Positions 39,569 through 49,583 of a stretch of DNA of 64,000 bases are shown here, piece by piece. The position numbers and the translations under genes were made by a program. The stretch spans positions 124,001-188,000 of the forward strand of contig VCMS01000053.1 of NCBI GenBank assembly GCA_022539475.1. The letters run 5' to 3'. Each line of letters opens with the position of its first letter. Position 1 is the first letter of the stretch. This DNA comes from Gracilaria domingensis (Eukaryota > Rhodophyta > Florideophyceae > Gracilariales > Gracilariaceae). Below the pieces are notes generated by a model. It was not told where the DNA came from and searched no databases. It saw nothing but the letters and a program-made list of their open reading frames with translations.

Positions 39569-42500
39569 CTACCATTCCTCAGGCAGCTGAACATTCGGAG
39601 ACACTAGTACATACACGGCATCACGATCCGACACTAGCGTAAATGCTTCCGGATTGGTATACACATAGGGCAATACGTTGTCTCCCCCAGGCAGTTCTCT
39701 GTACATTGTAGTTCGTCGTGATGAAGGGCATGTGTACTTATGGTGATCCTCACTCCCATAGCCTCCAGTGCTCCACCCTGCTGATGCAGCCTGTCCTGAT
39801 ACAACGCTTTCTGCTATTCGATACAACTCGGGCGGTATATGGACGCCGTCTTCCATATCTCTACCGTCGTCACTTGCGGTATCAGAATTGGCGGACACCG
39901 AGTCAATAGCACATCTATTTTGCGTCCTTGTGGCACCATATCCATCGCTGCTCCGTTCGCCACGTGCGCCCAGCAACTCGCTTCGCTCGTTAATGGCACC
40001 CTGCGGTTGAGACACGTCATGACCGATATCAGGAACCTCTTCACTGAAGTCCTCCATTCCATAATCTGAGAAATCACGAGGCGACCCTTCCGAATTCCCT
40101 GCAACGTTAGGCCCGGTAAAACTCCCGAATGATTGAGATCTGCTGCTATACAATGAAGAGCCACTGTACTCAGAGCCAGCCACAAACTGTACACGGACGT
40201 TCGCATTTCCAGAGCGATACAGGCCCAAGGCTATCGCGCCGTACCCGATTAGAACTTCGAAGACCTCCCGATAGGTCCGTTGCCCATTGCCAATCCACTT
40301 GGCGGGGATGCTCACTGTTCGAATCCAGCTTCGTCTTGGCTTTGTATGCTTTCCGATTGTCGTCCCAAAAATCTTTCTCACCACCGCAATTAGCCCGGGC
40401 ATCGCAAATTCTCGGATAAGCAATGACATATATGTTGACGAAATAACCATCTCTCCAGAAGCGTACCTTTGCTTCTCAAATGATTCATCCCGAAAACCGT
40501 GCCTTAACCCATTCATAGCCCTCCTCTTTCCATTTTCATCTCTCAGAGTGTCGTTGCTGCCAAAGCCGTTGTTCGCTGATGGACCCAAAAGAATTCTGAA
40601 AGCCGAATCTCCAGCTAACGATGGGTTTTGCATTAACGCACCGTCATCTCCATCCCGAACTCGTTGCAACCCCCGAATGATGTGGCGGAAGGTTCCCGTG
40701 CACTAAAGCTATTCTGCGACAAGCCCTGTGGGTAATTTCGGAACCCTCCACTCCCTGCCACGAAGCTTCCATCCCACAGAAACGAGACAGACCGAGGAAC
40801 ACGTCCATTTGCAGTTATGGCACCATAACTAAGTGTTCGACTTGGAAAACGCTGAGTGGAGTTCCTTGCATTCTTGTAGTTACTATTGAACCTTCCAAAG
40901 CGGTTCTTCGACTGTCTTCGACGCACTCTCTCCACATTTGACGTGCACAGCGAGCTCCATGTTCTCTTCCGGAACTCTTCCCAAGACCGCTCCACGACGT
41001 CTTGGATGTGCCGGCGCTCGTAGCAATTGCATGGACTCTTCAGCATCAAGCATAGTGCACACGAAAGTCTCCGAGTCTTCTCCCAGGAGATAATCCAGAG
41101 TCATGACTGTGAAGATGGCCTTCGCGTCCATATGGTCAATGTCGTTCACATCTTCACAGGCAAGGATCACGACTGCTTTAGCCTTCTCAAATTGTGCTCT
41201 GCGCAGCGTCTTCACACTTAGAGAATTGCCCTCGATCACTACCAATGATGGCTGCTGGATTCTGACTCCGCTGCGACTCTCTGATTTCTCTCTGTCGGAG
41301 GCCGACGCCTGTCAGATTCTCGGATACCACTATTAGATGCATACACCTCTAGGTCCGCTTCTTCTTCCTCAGAAAGGCGGGAGCAAATGGCTACCACTGG
41401 AGCCTTGCCTTTTGAAAAGCCCCTTTCAACGTTAACCTGCTGCAAGAAATAACCCAAGTTCTGAAGAGCCATACGTCCAATCGTACAAACCACAATATGG
41501 CCTGTGAGCCTCATTGGTAGCTCTTGATCACCATGAAACATCATTACTGATCCCTCGGTTACAGCTTTGGTCGGCTGGTTTCGAGACTGCTTTGCGACCT
41601 GGCTCTTCCTAGACTTTCGAGGAACACCTTGGTTCTCGAACGACACATGGTGTCTTTTTTGACGAGAGGGCGCCCTTCTTACATCTTCTGCAGCAAGTTT
41701 CTCCCTGCCTGCAAGACCCCGACCATCACTAGAGGAACCTGCTATCGCATGTATGGAGCGCGAATCCGCGCTGCTTTGAGCAGGCGTGTTCATATCTGCA
41801 AGTCTCCTCTTTCTGTGATCCTCGGAAGAGCCGGCAGTCTCAGAAGGTGAAGCAACCATTCGGGGGAGGGAGCTCTCACTCGTTTCCTGCTTCTGTTCGA
41901 CAGCTGAGTCATCCTCTTGCTCTCCGTTATGTCCCGAGACTCTACGGTGGTCTAACTCGCCGGAGATGCTATCAGTATTTTCCGGTCCGTCGGCCATAGA
42001 GGACAAATGCTGGGTAGACTCCGTTCTCGTGATCACGAGCGGGATTTTATCTAGGCTCTTCATTTGCTCTGGAATAGAACCACTGGCAACAACTTTGCCT
42101 TGTGCGAGAGCGTTCATCGTAACAGGAATTGGATCTGATACACGGTGGGCTTCTGGGTTTGTCGCCCTAAGCGGTGCTGATGAAGGTCCACGAGCATTTG
42201 AACGAGCTTCAACTGGGGAAAATGATCCTGAGTGCGACGTACGTAGCGGTGTGCCCAATGACCCGGGGGTAGGTGGTGGGAACACTTCAGGAGTCTCTTC
42301 TCTTCGGAAGGAAGAAGGGGTTTCCCCCTCTCCAGACTGGGTAGACGAAAAATCTTGCGTCTCCTGGTCGTATTCATTTTCTGAATCTTCAACATATTGA
42401 ACAGTGAGATCCCCAGTAAGGATTGCCCCAGCTCGTTCACATCTGTTGTTCCTCAGAATTGGATCCTCGCTGTCCAAAAACGGAAGTTCACTACTACCTG

Positions 42501-44466
42501 AAGCCGAATCCGAGAACCGTTCTGTAGCGCAGTTGGCAATCGCAGCCATGACAGTATCCAGGTACTCTATGGAGTGAAAAGTAATTATCAAAGCTATCGA
42601 GTTAAGGTTAATATTGGTGTCTGGGGTTACTGCTCTCCACTTCTCGCCCATAAACCTTTTCGTTGCGACTGGAATAACACCGTAATCATACATGATAACA
42701 GCAATATCCGAGAATCTCCTGTTCGTCAGCTGCATTGGTAACTTGACATATTCGAAACGGCATTCGGTGCCAAGCTTGTACTCCCAAGCCCACATTGGAT
42801 CTTCATCCTTCAACATTGGAGTGACGCGGAGAATTAAGTTTGCCAAGAGCGTAGACAAGCCGTTGCAGAAGACATTCTTCGCCATAAGTGACATTTCGAT
42901 TTCTTGCATGCAGAGAGCCTCAGATTTCAAGTCTGACGAGCCATCATATGAGGCGACAAGCATTCCGTCATCGTCATCGTCTTCGTCCTCAAAGTCGCCC
43001 ATATGGGGATTGAGTTCGTCCCCAATTGAAGATGATAATCCGGCCATATCTGACGATGAGGGATCCATCATTTGCAAACGCAGATTCATTCCGGATACTC
43101 TTCGAGAAGAAACTTCTTCCCCCTCGTCGTGATCGGCGACTTGTTCCAATGCAAAAGTGATTTGCAACATGGAATCACGAAGAGCGCACATGGAGTATAT
43201 GGGAAGATTCGGTGTGTAGGACCGTATCGTAAGAATTCGCTTGAGCATTTCAGAGTCCTCTGCATAAGGGTCTGGGTTATGCTGATTGTTGAGTATGAAC
43301 ACGGCCTTGGATGTCTCCACCTGCGCGCGAATGAGGTCATCGCGTGTGACACATGAGCCCTCAAGATACGTGACGTTATCGCGATACTGAAGGTTAGAAG
43401 TGAAAAAGTTGATCCACACGGTTTCGGACCAGTTGGGCTGATCACATATGATGACAAGCTTTGTCTTGGCATTTCTGTCATCGCCGTAAAACTCAAGAAC
43501 AAAAGCTTTGAGATACTCCCATTTCACGTTTCCGCATATGACGCAATGCTCGGTGCCTTCGGTCTTGACGAAAGAACCCAGCCCTCGGCGCAAACCTGAC
43601 ACGACATCAACAACCTGGCCAATCTTGCGCGACACCAAGTACGCGCCAAACACAATTATGAAGATGATCCACAGGCGCCCCAGCAATGTGAATGGAACAA
43701 AGTCTCCGTAGCCCACTGTGAATATGGTGACAACAGTGAAATAAAAGGAGTTGGCGAGCGTGAGGTCGAAGGTGGTGCCGATCAAAGTCTCCCAAGGCTC
43801 CCCCAACTGCTCAAAGAGTTGCAGCCCCGACGCAAACACGTAGATGAAGACAATGAACTCGAGCGCCAAACGCGTGAGTTGTCGGTGAAACGGAGAGCTC
43901 TTGACCATAAAGTATATCTCAAGCGTGGGTTCTATCTGAAAGTAGCGCGACAGGATGACGTAGGCCTGCAGAAAAGAAAAGTTGAGCCAGTCGGTTCGCG
44001 TTGCCATGAGCAGAGAGGCCAGGCTGAACACGTCCATGATGGCTTCAAAGCCGAGCACGAGGGAAACCGGGCGCGTGGCATAAACAAGCTTGCAAAAAAT
44101 GTTGAAGAAGAGGACGACGGCGACGCATTTCTGGCAGATGAGGAGCGATGGATTGATGTAGCCGGCGTAGGTTGAGTACACGTACATGATGCAAATGATG
44201 GTGGAAACGAGCATTCGCAGCACGCCAAAGGCAAAGCCCCTGCTGATGCGGCTGAGGAAGGTGCCCTCAACCTTGCTGCTGAACCACGAACGCTCGAGAC
44301 AGAGGCTGAGACGGTTGAAGACAAAGTCAAGCGCAGGCTGGATGTACATGGGGATGGCGTACGAGTAGGAGAAGGTGGCGGCCAGCACAAAGAAGGCAAC
44401 GTAAAAGTAGCAGCCGCATAGCAACAGGTGCGCGACTTGGGACCAAGGCGGCGGAGAAAACGTCAT
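39569..44466 (-). CDS. Slo/BK-type potassium channel with RCK domains, two introns
   Basis: Proposed join (- strand): 44466-41347, 41254-40892 and 40702-39569, about 1538 residues. The first ~290 residues hold six or seven hydrophobic segments and the pore with selectivity filter FTVGYGDF (filter at residues 250-255). RCK1 begins at EHCVICGNVKWEYLKAF. A BK-like block EALCMQEIEMSLMAKNVFCN..LSTLLANLILR and WEYKLGTECRFEYVKLP links to RCK2 (GHIVVCTIGRMALQNLGYF). The C-terminal exon carries LLIREFAMPGLIAVVRKIFG, REVFEVLIGYGAIALGLYR and YTNPEAFTLVSDRDAVYVLV, as in Slo channels. The S4 region has few basic residues, so ligand (Ca2+ or Na+) gating may dominate. Introns: 41346-41255 (GTGTAT..CCAG) and 40891-40703 (GTTCAA..TTTAG). 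Both preserve the frame, but exact sites are inferred. Start MTFSPPPW. Confidence 0.8.
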
Positions 44467-45428
44467 GTGGGGGGGGGCGGTGGGGGGGGAAGGCTGGTCG
44501 TCGACGACGCGATCGCGCAAGCCGAGGCGCAGCCCGTGGCGCGTCCGCGCGCGCGCAACACAACGCAGCAGCGCGCGGGCGCGACTGTTCGCGGGCGGAG
44601 GGGCTGGCAGCGACACGGCGCGCTCGCGCAGCGGCGCGGTCAGAAGTGCACAGCGCCGGGCGAGCACGTCACGCGTGTTCGGTTACAAGCGGCGTTTTTC
44701 GCAAAAGCGCCGAGTGCGCGCGGCGCCGGGGCGCCGCCCGGCGGGCGGCGGGCGCGCGCTGCGGCGCCCTTTTTTTGGGCGGCGCGCTGTGCCGCGCAGC
44801 GCGCACGTAATCGCGCCGCCGTCTGGCGCGCGCGCGCGCGGCGGGCGCGCGCTCGCCTCGGCGCCGCCGCCGTGCCGCGCCGCCCATACGCGCGCCACAT
44901 GACGCGCGCGTCCCCGCGCCGCCTGCCGCCGCGTCTCGAGTGCTCGCCGGCGCGCAGCTGAAGCTCTCAGCCTGAAAGGCGCCTGCGTCCGACCTCGAGA
45001 GCGCGCTGCTTTGCCGCCGTTCGGTATCTAGCGCAGCGATACTTTCGCCGCTCCCTTCGCTCCGTACCTACAAGGGAAGGCTAACTTCACCGCGCTCGCG
45101 CGCCGTAAATTAATCGCGTTCAACATCAATTGATGCCCCCTCCAACAGCTGTAAGCTTCCCTCTCCAGTGTCATGTGCAAACCCTACGACGACGGCAGTG
45201 CCGACCGAGTCGTAGATATAGATAGTATCTATGAGATCATCGTATGATATCCTGTACTGTGTGCTCACGTCAGTCGATACCAGCATGGAGGACCTGCCAC
45301 CGACCATCCCTCTCTCTCTCTCCCCTCACCTTCGTAGAGTTCGTCACCAAGAGGTATAATATACCTATCCCCTCGGCTCGGCAGGTCAGTGACCCCCAGA
45401 GCACCCTGAGCTTCACAACCAACGCGTC
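44467..45428. promoter_or_regulatory. Divergent intergenic region of K+ channel and dehydrogenase genes
   Basis: The part 44500-44930 is CG-dense and lies at the 5' end of the channel gene, with Arg/Ala-rich spurious frames on both strands. The dehydrogenase side is AT-richer and has a TATA-like GGTATAATATAC at 45352-45363, about 65 bp before the ATG at 45429. Confidence 0.5.
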
Positions 45429-46286
45429 ATGTCATCTTCGCGCGCAGTTGCCATCGTCACTGGCGGCACGCGCGGAATCGGCCGTTCCATCTCAGAGGCG
45501 CTCGCGCAGGACGGCTTTGACCTGCTGGTCACGTACAACACAAACAAAGCCGCCGCCGACTCCTTTGTCAAAGCGCTCAAAGCTCAGTACCCGCACACCG
45601 AGTGTGCGCTGGTAGACGGCGACCTCTCCCTCGAGCACACCCGAACCAAAGTATTTGACACCTTTGACGACACGTTTGCGCAACGTTCTTTGCGTGTTAT
45701 GGTTCATAGCGCAGGCCAATATATCGGCCTCACATCCACGAATGCGCACAATCTTTCTCGCCAACAGGCAAAGTTTGGAGATGGATCTGTGCTGGACGAA
45801 CGTGGTATTCCCGATTTGAGTCACGTTAAATACTTTCAAGCGCTGTATGGCGATGCGTTCATCGATCTCTGCGAACGATCGTTACAGCGCATGAACCAAG
45901 CTGACGGTGGCTCACTCATAGGTATTTCATCGCCGGGATGCAATGCTACAACGACTCCAAGAACGGGCTATGCCGTCAATGGAACGGGAAAGTGTATTAT
46001 GGAGTACGCCATTAGAATTTTTGCAATGGCCGCTGCTGAAAAGAATGTCAACTGCAATGTGGTCATACCTGGATTCACCATGTCAGATGCCATGAACACT
46101 GTGATCGCGAGACAAGGGAAGAGCGCAGACCAATTTGAGAACGAAGTTGTCAAACAGCGTGTACCGATGAAACGGAGCGCGCAACCGGCAGAGGTGGCCG
46201 TTGTGGTGGCGTTTTTGTGTAGTACTAAGGGCAGATATATTACCGGTGTGAGTCTACCGGTTGACGGAGGTCTTCATCTCAGATAA
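45429..46286 (+). CDS. Short-chain dehydrogenase/reductase with Y-x6-K active site
   Basis: A 285-residue, single-domain SDR oxidoreductase. The N-terminal TGGTRGIG (residues 11-18) is the classical NAD(P)-binding glycine motif, and HSAG at 93-96 stands for NNAG. The active site has Ser in IGISSPG (~167) and Tyr181, but the lysine is Lys188, seven positions on (GYAVNGTGKCIMEYAIR). The spacing Y-x6-K and the following AIRIFA helix resemble enoyl-ACP reductases (FabI) rather than the usual Y-x3-K. FabI, however, lacks the TGxxxGIG motif. The C-terminus ITGVSLPVDGGL is standard. The substrate is unknown; a 2-enoyl or 3-oxoacyl thioester is possible. No transit peptide. First ATG after a TATA-like box. 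Confidence 0.85.
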   Translation: MSSSRAVAIVTGGTRGIGRSISEALAQDGFDLLVTYNTNKAAADSFVKALKAQYPHTECALVDGDLSLEHTRTKVFDTFDDTFAQRSLRVMVHSAGQYIGLTSTNAHNLSRQQAKFGDGSVLDERGIPDLSHVKYFQALYGDAFIDLCERSLQRMNQADGGSLIGISSPGCNATTTPRTGYAVNGTGKCIMEYAIRIFAMAAAEKNVNCNVVIPGFTMSDAMNTVIARQGKSADQFENEVVKQRVPMKRSAQPAEVAVVVAFLCSTKGRYITGVSLPVDGGLHLR

Positions 46287-48602
46287 ATGCCTCATGTTGC
46301 CGAAACCGGCATCACCTCACCAACTTTTTGAAGTCGGCACCATTGAACTCACAAAAGCAGCAGTGAGCTCAAACAGTTTTCTGCTTTCGTTGCGAATTAG
46401 GTACGTGCAAACGCAGATGCGTGGCATCACTCCTCTCTGATGCTATCCGAGATGGTCACGATCGATAAGGTATCGCGAATGTTGATAATTATCAGGGCGA
46501 CGCAAACAAAAGTTAGGGAGTTTTTCAACCACGTTCAAGAGACTTGCACTGTCTACAAGAGACACTGTGTGCGAGCTTTTCCTTTTTGAAGGCTTCCGTT
46601 GGTATGATGTGGAGTGCAGCGACTCGCTACACGTAGTAGCCTGTAGGTACATGTCACTACGCTTGGAGAAAGAGCCACACGGGGGAGTAGAACGTATCTA
46701 GGACTTTGCGCCAAGAGAGCGGCACAGCGTGGAGCACAGGCGTCACGTTTGTATTCCAGTCCGTGACAGCATCAAGCACGAATACAGTATCCTAAACTGA
46801 TCCTAAACTCTAGTTTGATATGTACTAGGACTGTGCCTGTAAAGTTACGTCATTTGCAATCTAAAAGCAACAGCAAACGGCAAGCGCTCTCTCTGTTTCG
46901 GAAAACATTTCATGTTTTCCGTGTGATATGACCTCAGATGCTCAGCGTGTCACCAATCACTTTCGAGTCCGGGACATCAACTCGAGTGTAGGGACATTCC
47001 CCAGCCCGGCCAGTCGATCAGCGCACCGATTCCCTAGACGACTTCCAAGCACATCCCAAATCTGAGGAAGCAATCGACCGAAGGCCCGGACGCGTTAGTC
47101 AACTTCCGGGCTCGCAAAGCACTTTGTGTCCAAGTAGTATCGCACGATATCATCTCACCGACCAACCCTTTCTCGGCATTCGTCGTAGTTTTTTTCCCCT
47201 TAAGAACAAGCACTGGCTCATTGCGAATAATAACAATGCCTCACACCTGCAGGCCACTAAGGAACTGAAGTTCCCTCGTACTCTATGCTGGCACCGCATC
47301 GAAACCCACTATCACTGGCGTAAAAACTCTGTTTGTGCCAACAATCGATTCTCTCCCTAAAAGGTTAACGTGCCATGCACTCTGTCTTGATGCCACTGGC
47401 GACATGGCACAGACAGAATTCTCTTCGCTTGTGACAGTTTTTCACTGTCTGTCGCAAGTGCGCATATCGAAATCATCGGCAAGACCAATCTCAACCAGTC
47501 CGCAGAATCCGCTCGACTGGATCGAGTCAAAATCGTTCTGTGTGGAGATATCCAGAACTTTGAATGAGCCGTAACTACAGAGCTCCTAAACGCCCCAATG
47601 CGATATCTCGGCTCACATAGCCAGAGGAAGTTCGAATGAAGATTGGCACGTTTTTGACGAGCAACTAGATGTATATGAAAATAACCAGTCTAAGTGGTGT
47701 CTCCATGGTCTTGAGCGTACGAAACACTTCCAAATCAGGCTTGCAAGCCGCATGCATGAGGATTCTGGCGCAATCTACAAGAATTCGTACAGTCCCATGC
47801 CGCAATTATTCTCCTCTAAAAGGAAATATGCTTTGCTGTTATCGCACACATCGACAAAAGATATCTTCACTGTTCCGAGAGATGGCGGAGGCAGAAGGCC
47901 TGCTTTGCCTCATGCAACTCCTTGCTGCATGCATCTTGTTTCCCTGAACAGCGCCGCTGCTCAGAGTGAGGGGTATTGGATTCGAAGGTGAAGTTTCCCT
48001 ACATACAATGAGAGCAGAAAAGGCGATGGCAGGCGGTGCGGATATCAGTGCTCTTCGCGCTCTCCGTGCCGCCTTTTGTTGCCATTTCCACTCTCATGAA
48101 TGTTGGCGAGTTTCATCTTCAGGGACTTCTGTTCTCGATCGGTCTCCGTGCGCCTACTGGATTGATGAGACAATTCGCCGGCTCCGGTCGGCGATAAAAC
48201 ATCTTCTGCTCACTTGAAAATTCTTCTTCCCGAGAACAAGAAGAAGATCTAAGACCTCACTGTCTCGAGGCAAAATTTTGCTGCGGTTCAAAAGAAGTTC
48301 CACTTAGAAGAATCGAAGAACCTCGAACCCCTGCGAAGCCCTTGAAAGCATAGTCTGCGAATACCTCTGGAGACGGTCTCCTCTGACAACTTTCGCGCCA
48401 ATCTTGTGCATTTCCAATAGGGCGAGGTCTTTGCTAGAGACTTCCTCCTTTTGGAAGTGCAGGAAGTGTCGTGAAACTTGTCATGTAGATGGCTGTGCAA
48501 AAAGAGCTACAGTACCTTTGGTACTTCTTCTTTAATGCGGACAGTAATCCTCAATTACCTTTGGTACACGTGCCGTTGGAAGTGGCTTCTGGTGTGAAAC
48601 AA
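46287..48602. other. Intergenic, no gene recognised
   Basis: About 2.3 kb with only short, motif-free frames. Composition is average and no repeats stand out by eye. Confidence 0.45.
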
Positions 48603-48852
48603 GTAAGGGTTATCGACTGCCCAGAGAGGGATATTTCAATCCCGAGGGCGAGTTATTTCCCTCGGTGCAACAGTGAAGATTTGTGTGTCGCTCAGTACCA
48701 CATGTAAATGCGGTACTGAGCGACACACATATCTTCATTGTTTCACTCGGCTTCGCCTTCAGGAAAATAACTCGCCGGCTCGGCTTCGCCTTCGGGAAAA
48801 TAACTCGCCCTCGGAGTTGGGAAATCCCTCTCCGGCAGTCGATAACCCTTAC
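48603..48852. mobile_element. MITE-like foldback element (~250 bp)
   Basis: The ends are inverted: GTAAGGGTTATCGACTGCC at 48603-48621 and its complement at 48834-48852. The arms are complementary almost to the centre, where GTGTGTCGCTCAGTACC..GGTACTGAGCGACACAC forms a hairpin around 48706. The right arm carries an extra duplicated segment (CTCGGCTTCGCCTTC.GGAAAATAACTCGCC twice). A target duplication is not clear, so the superfamily is open. Confidence 0.75.
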
Positions 48853-48947
48853 GAATAGGATGCATTTGTCTTCTGCCAATCTCTAGGATTCATTTTCCTA
48901 ATCATCCTTGTGAGGATTCAAATGAGAATTGAAGAGTATGAAGCATT

Positions 48948-49063
48948 GCAGAAGCGATATCTTTCGGCGATCTTCATTCTCGTCGGATCTACGCAATGGC
49001 TGCCACGGCAGCCATTGCGAGGAACCGATTATCTTGAAAATCGCCGAAAAGATAACGTTTCGG
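48948..49063. repeat. Second foldback hairpin (~115 bp)
   Basis: CAATGGCTGCC..GGCAGCCATTG at the centre (~49006) and outer arms TATCTTTCGGCGATCTTC / GAAAATCGCCGAAAAGATA form an imperfect inverted repeat. It is probably a decayed miniature element. Confidence 0.6.
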
Positions 49064-49583
49064 CAGCTGCCACCCTTTCTCACTTGATAAATGACTGATT
49101 CACTGAATTATTCAAGGGTCAAGTTTGAGTTCAGAGAGAAGGATAGCACCCTGTCCTTCATTTTTGATGTTTTCAACTTTATGCACCGACGTCGAAGTTC
49201 CTGCCTTTCTCGGGCTTCTTACTACGATACCCATGTTGTTCAATAAACCAAGTTTCAGGAACCTTTTTTGCAAAAGACATAAGGGCCGTTGAATGTCCGC
49301 TTCACAGGTTTTTTCTGTCATGCACTTTTTGGCAGTGCAGGGTGTTGTGGGCAACAGGTACCACAGCCTACCTAAAGAAAAGCGTACTTTCTTCTTCTTC
49401 TTTATTTCGGACAGTGGTTTCTTATTCCTAAACTAGAGTAAAACCTCAGAGGAGGTTCTCTCTCTGTAAAAAGGCCAAGAAGTTCTGTGAATTAAAAAGC
49501 GTACATGGTTTTAGCAGGGGCGTATACATGATTAACTAAATTGAGACTTTCACAAGTCATAAGTCACTGCCATTTCGAGCATG
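49064..49583. other. Spacer left of the second hAT gene, no gene recognised
   Basis: About 520 bp. It should include the 3' end of the hAT element, but I could not identify its terminal inverted repeat. Confidence 0.35.
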
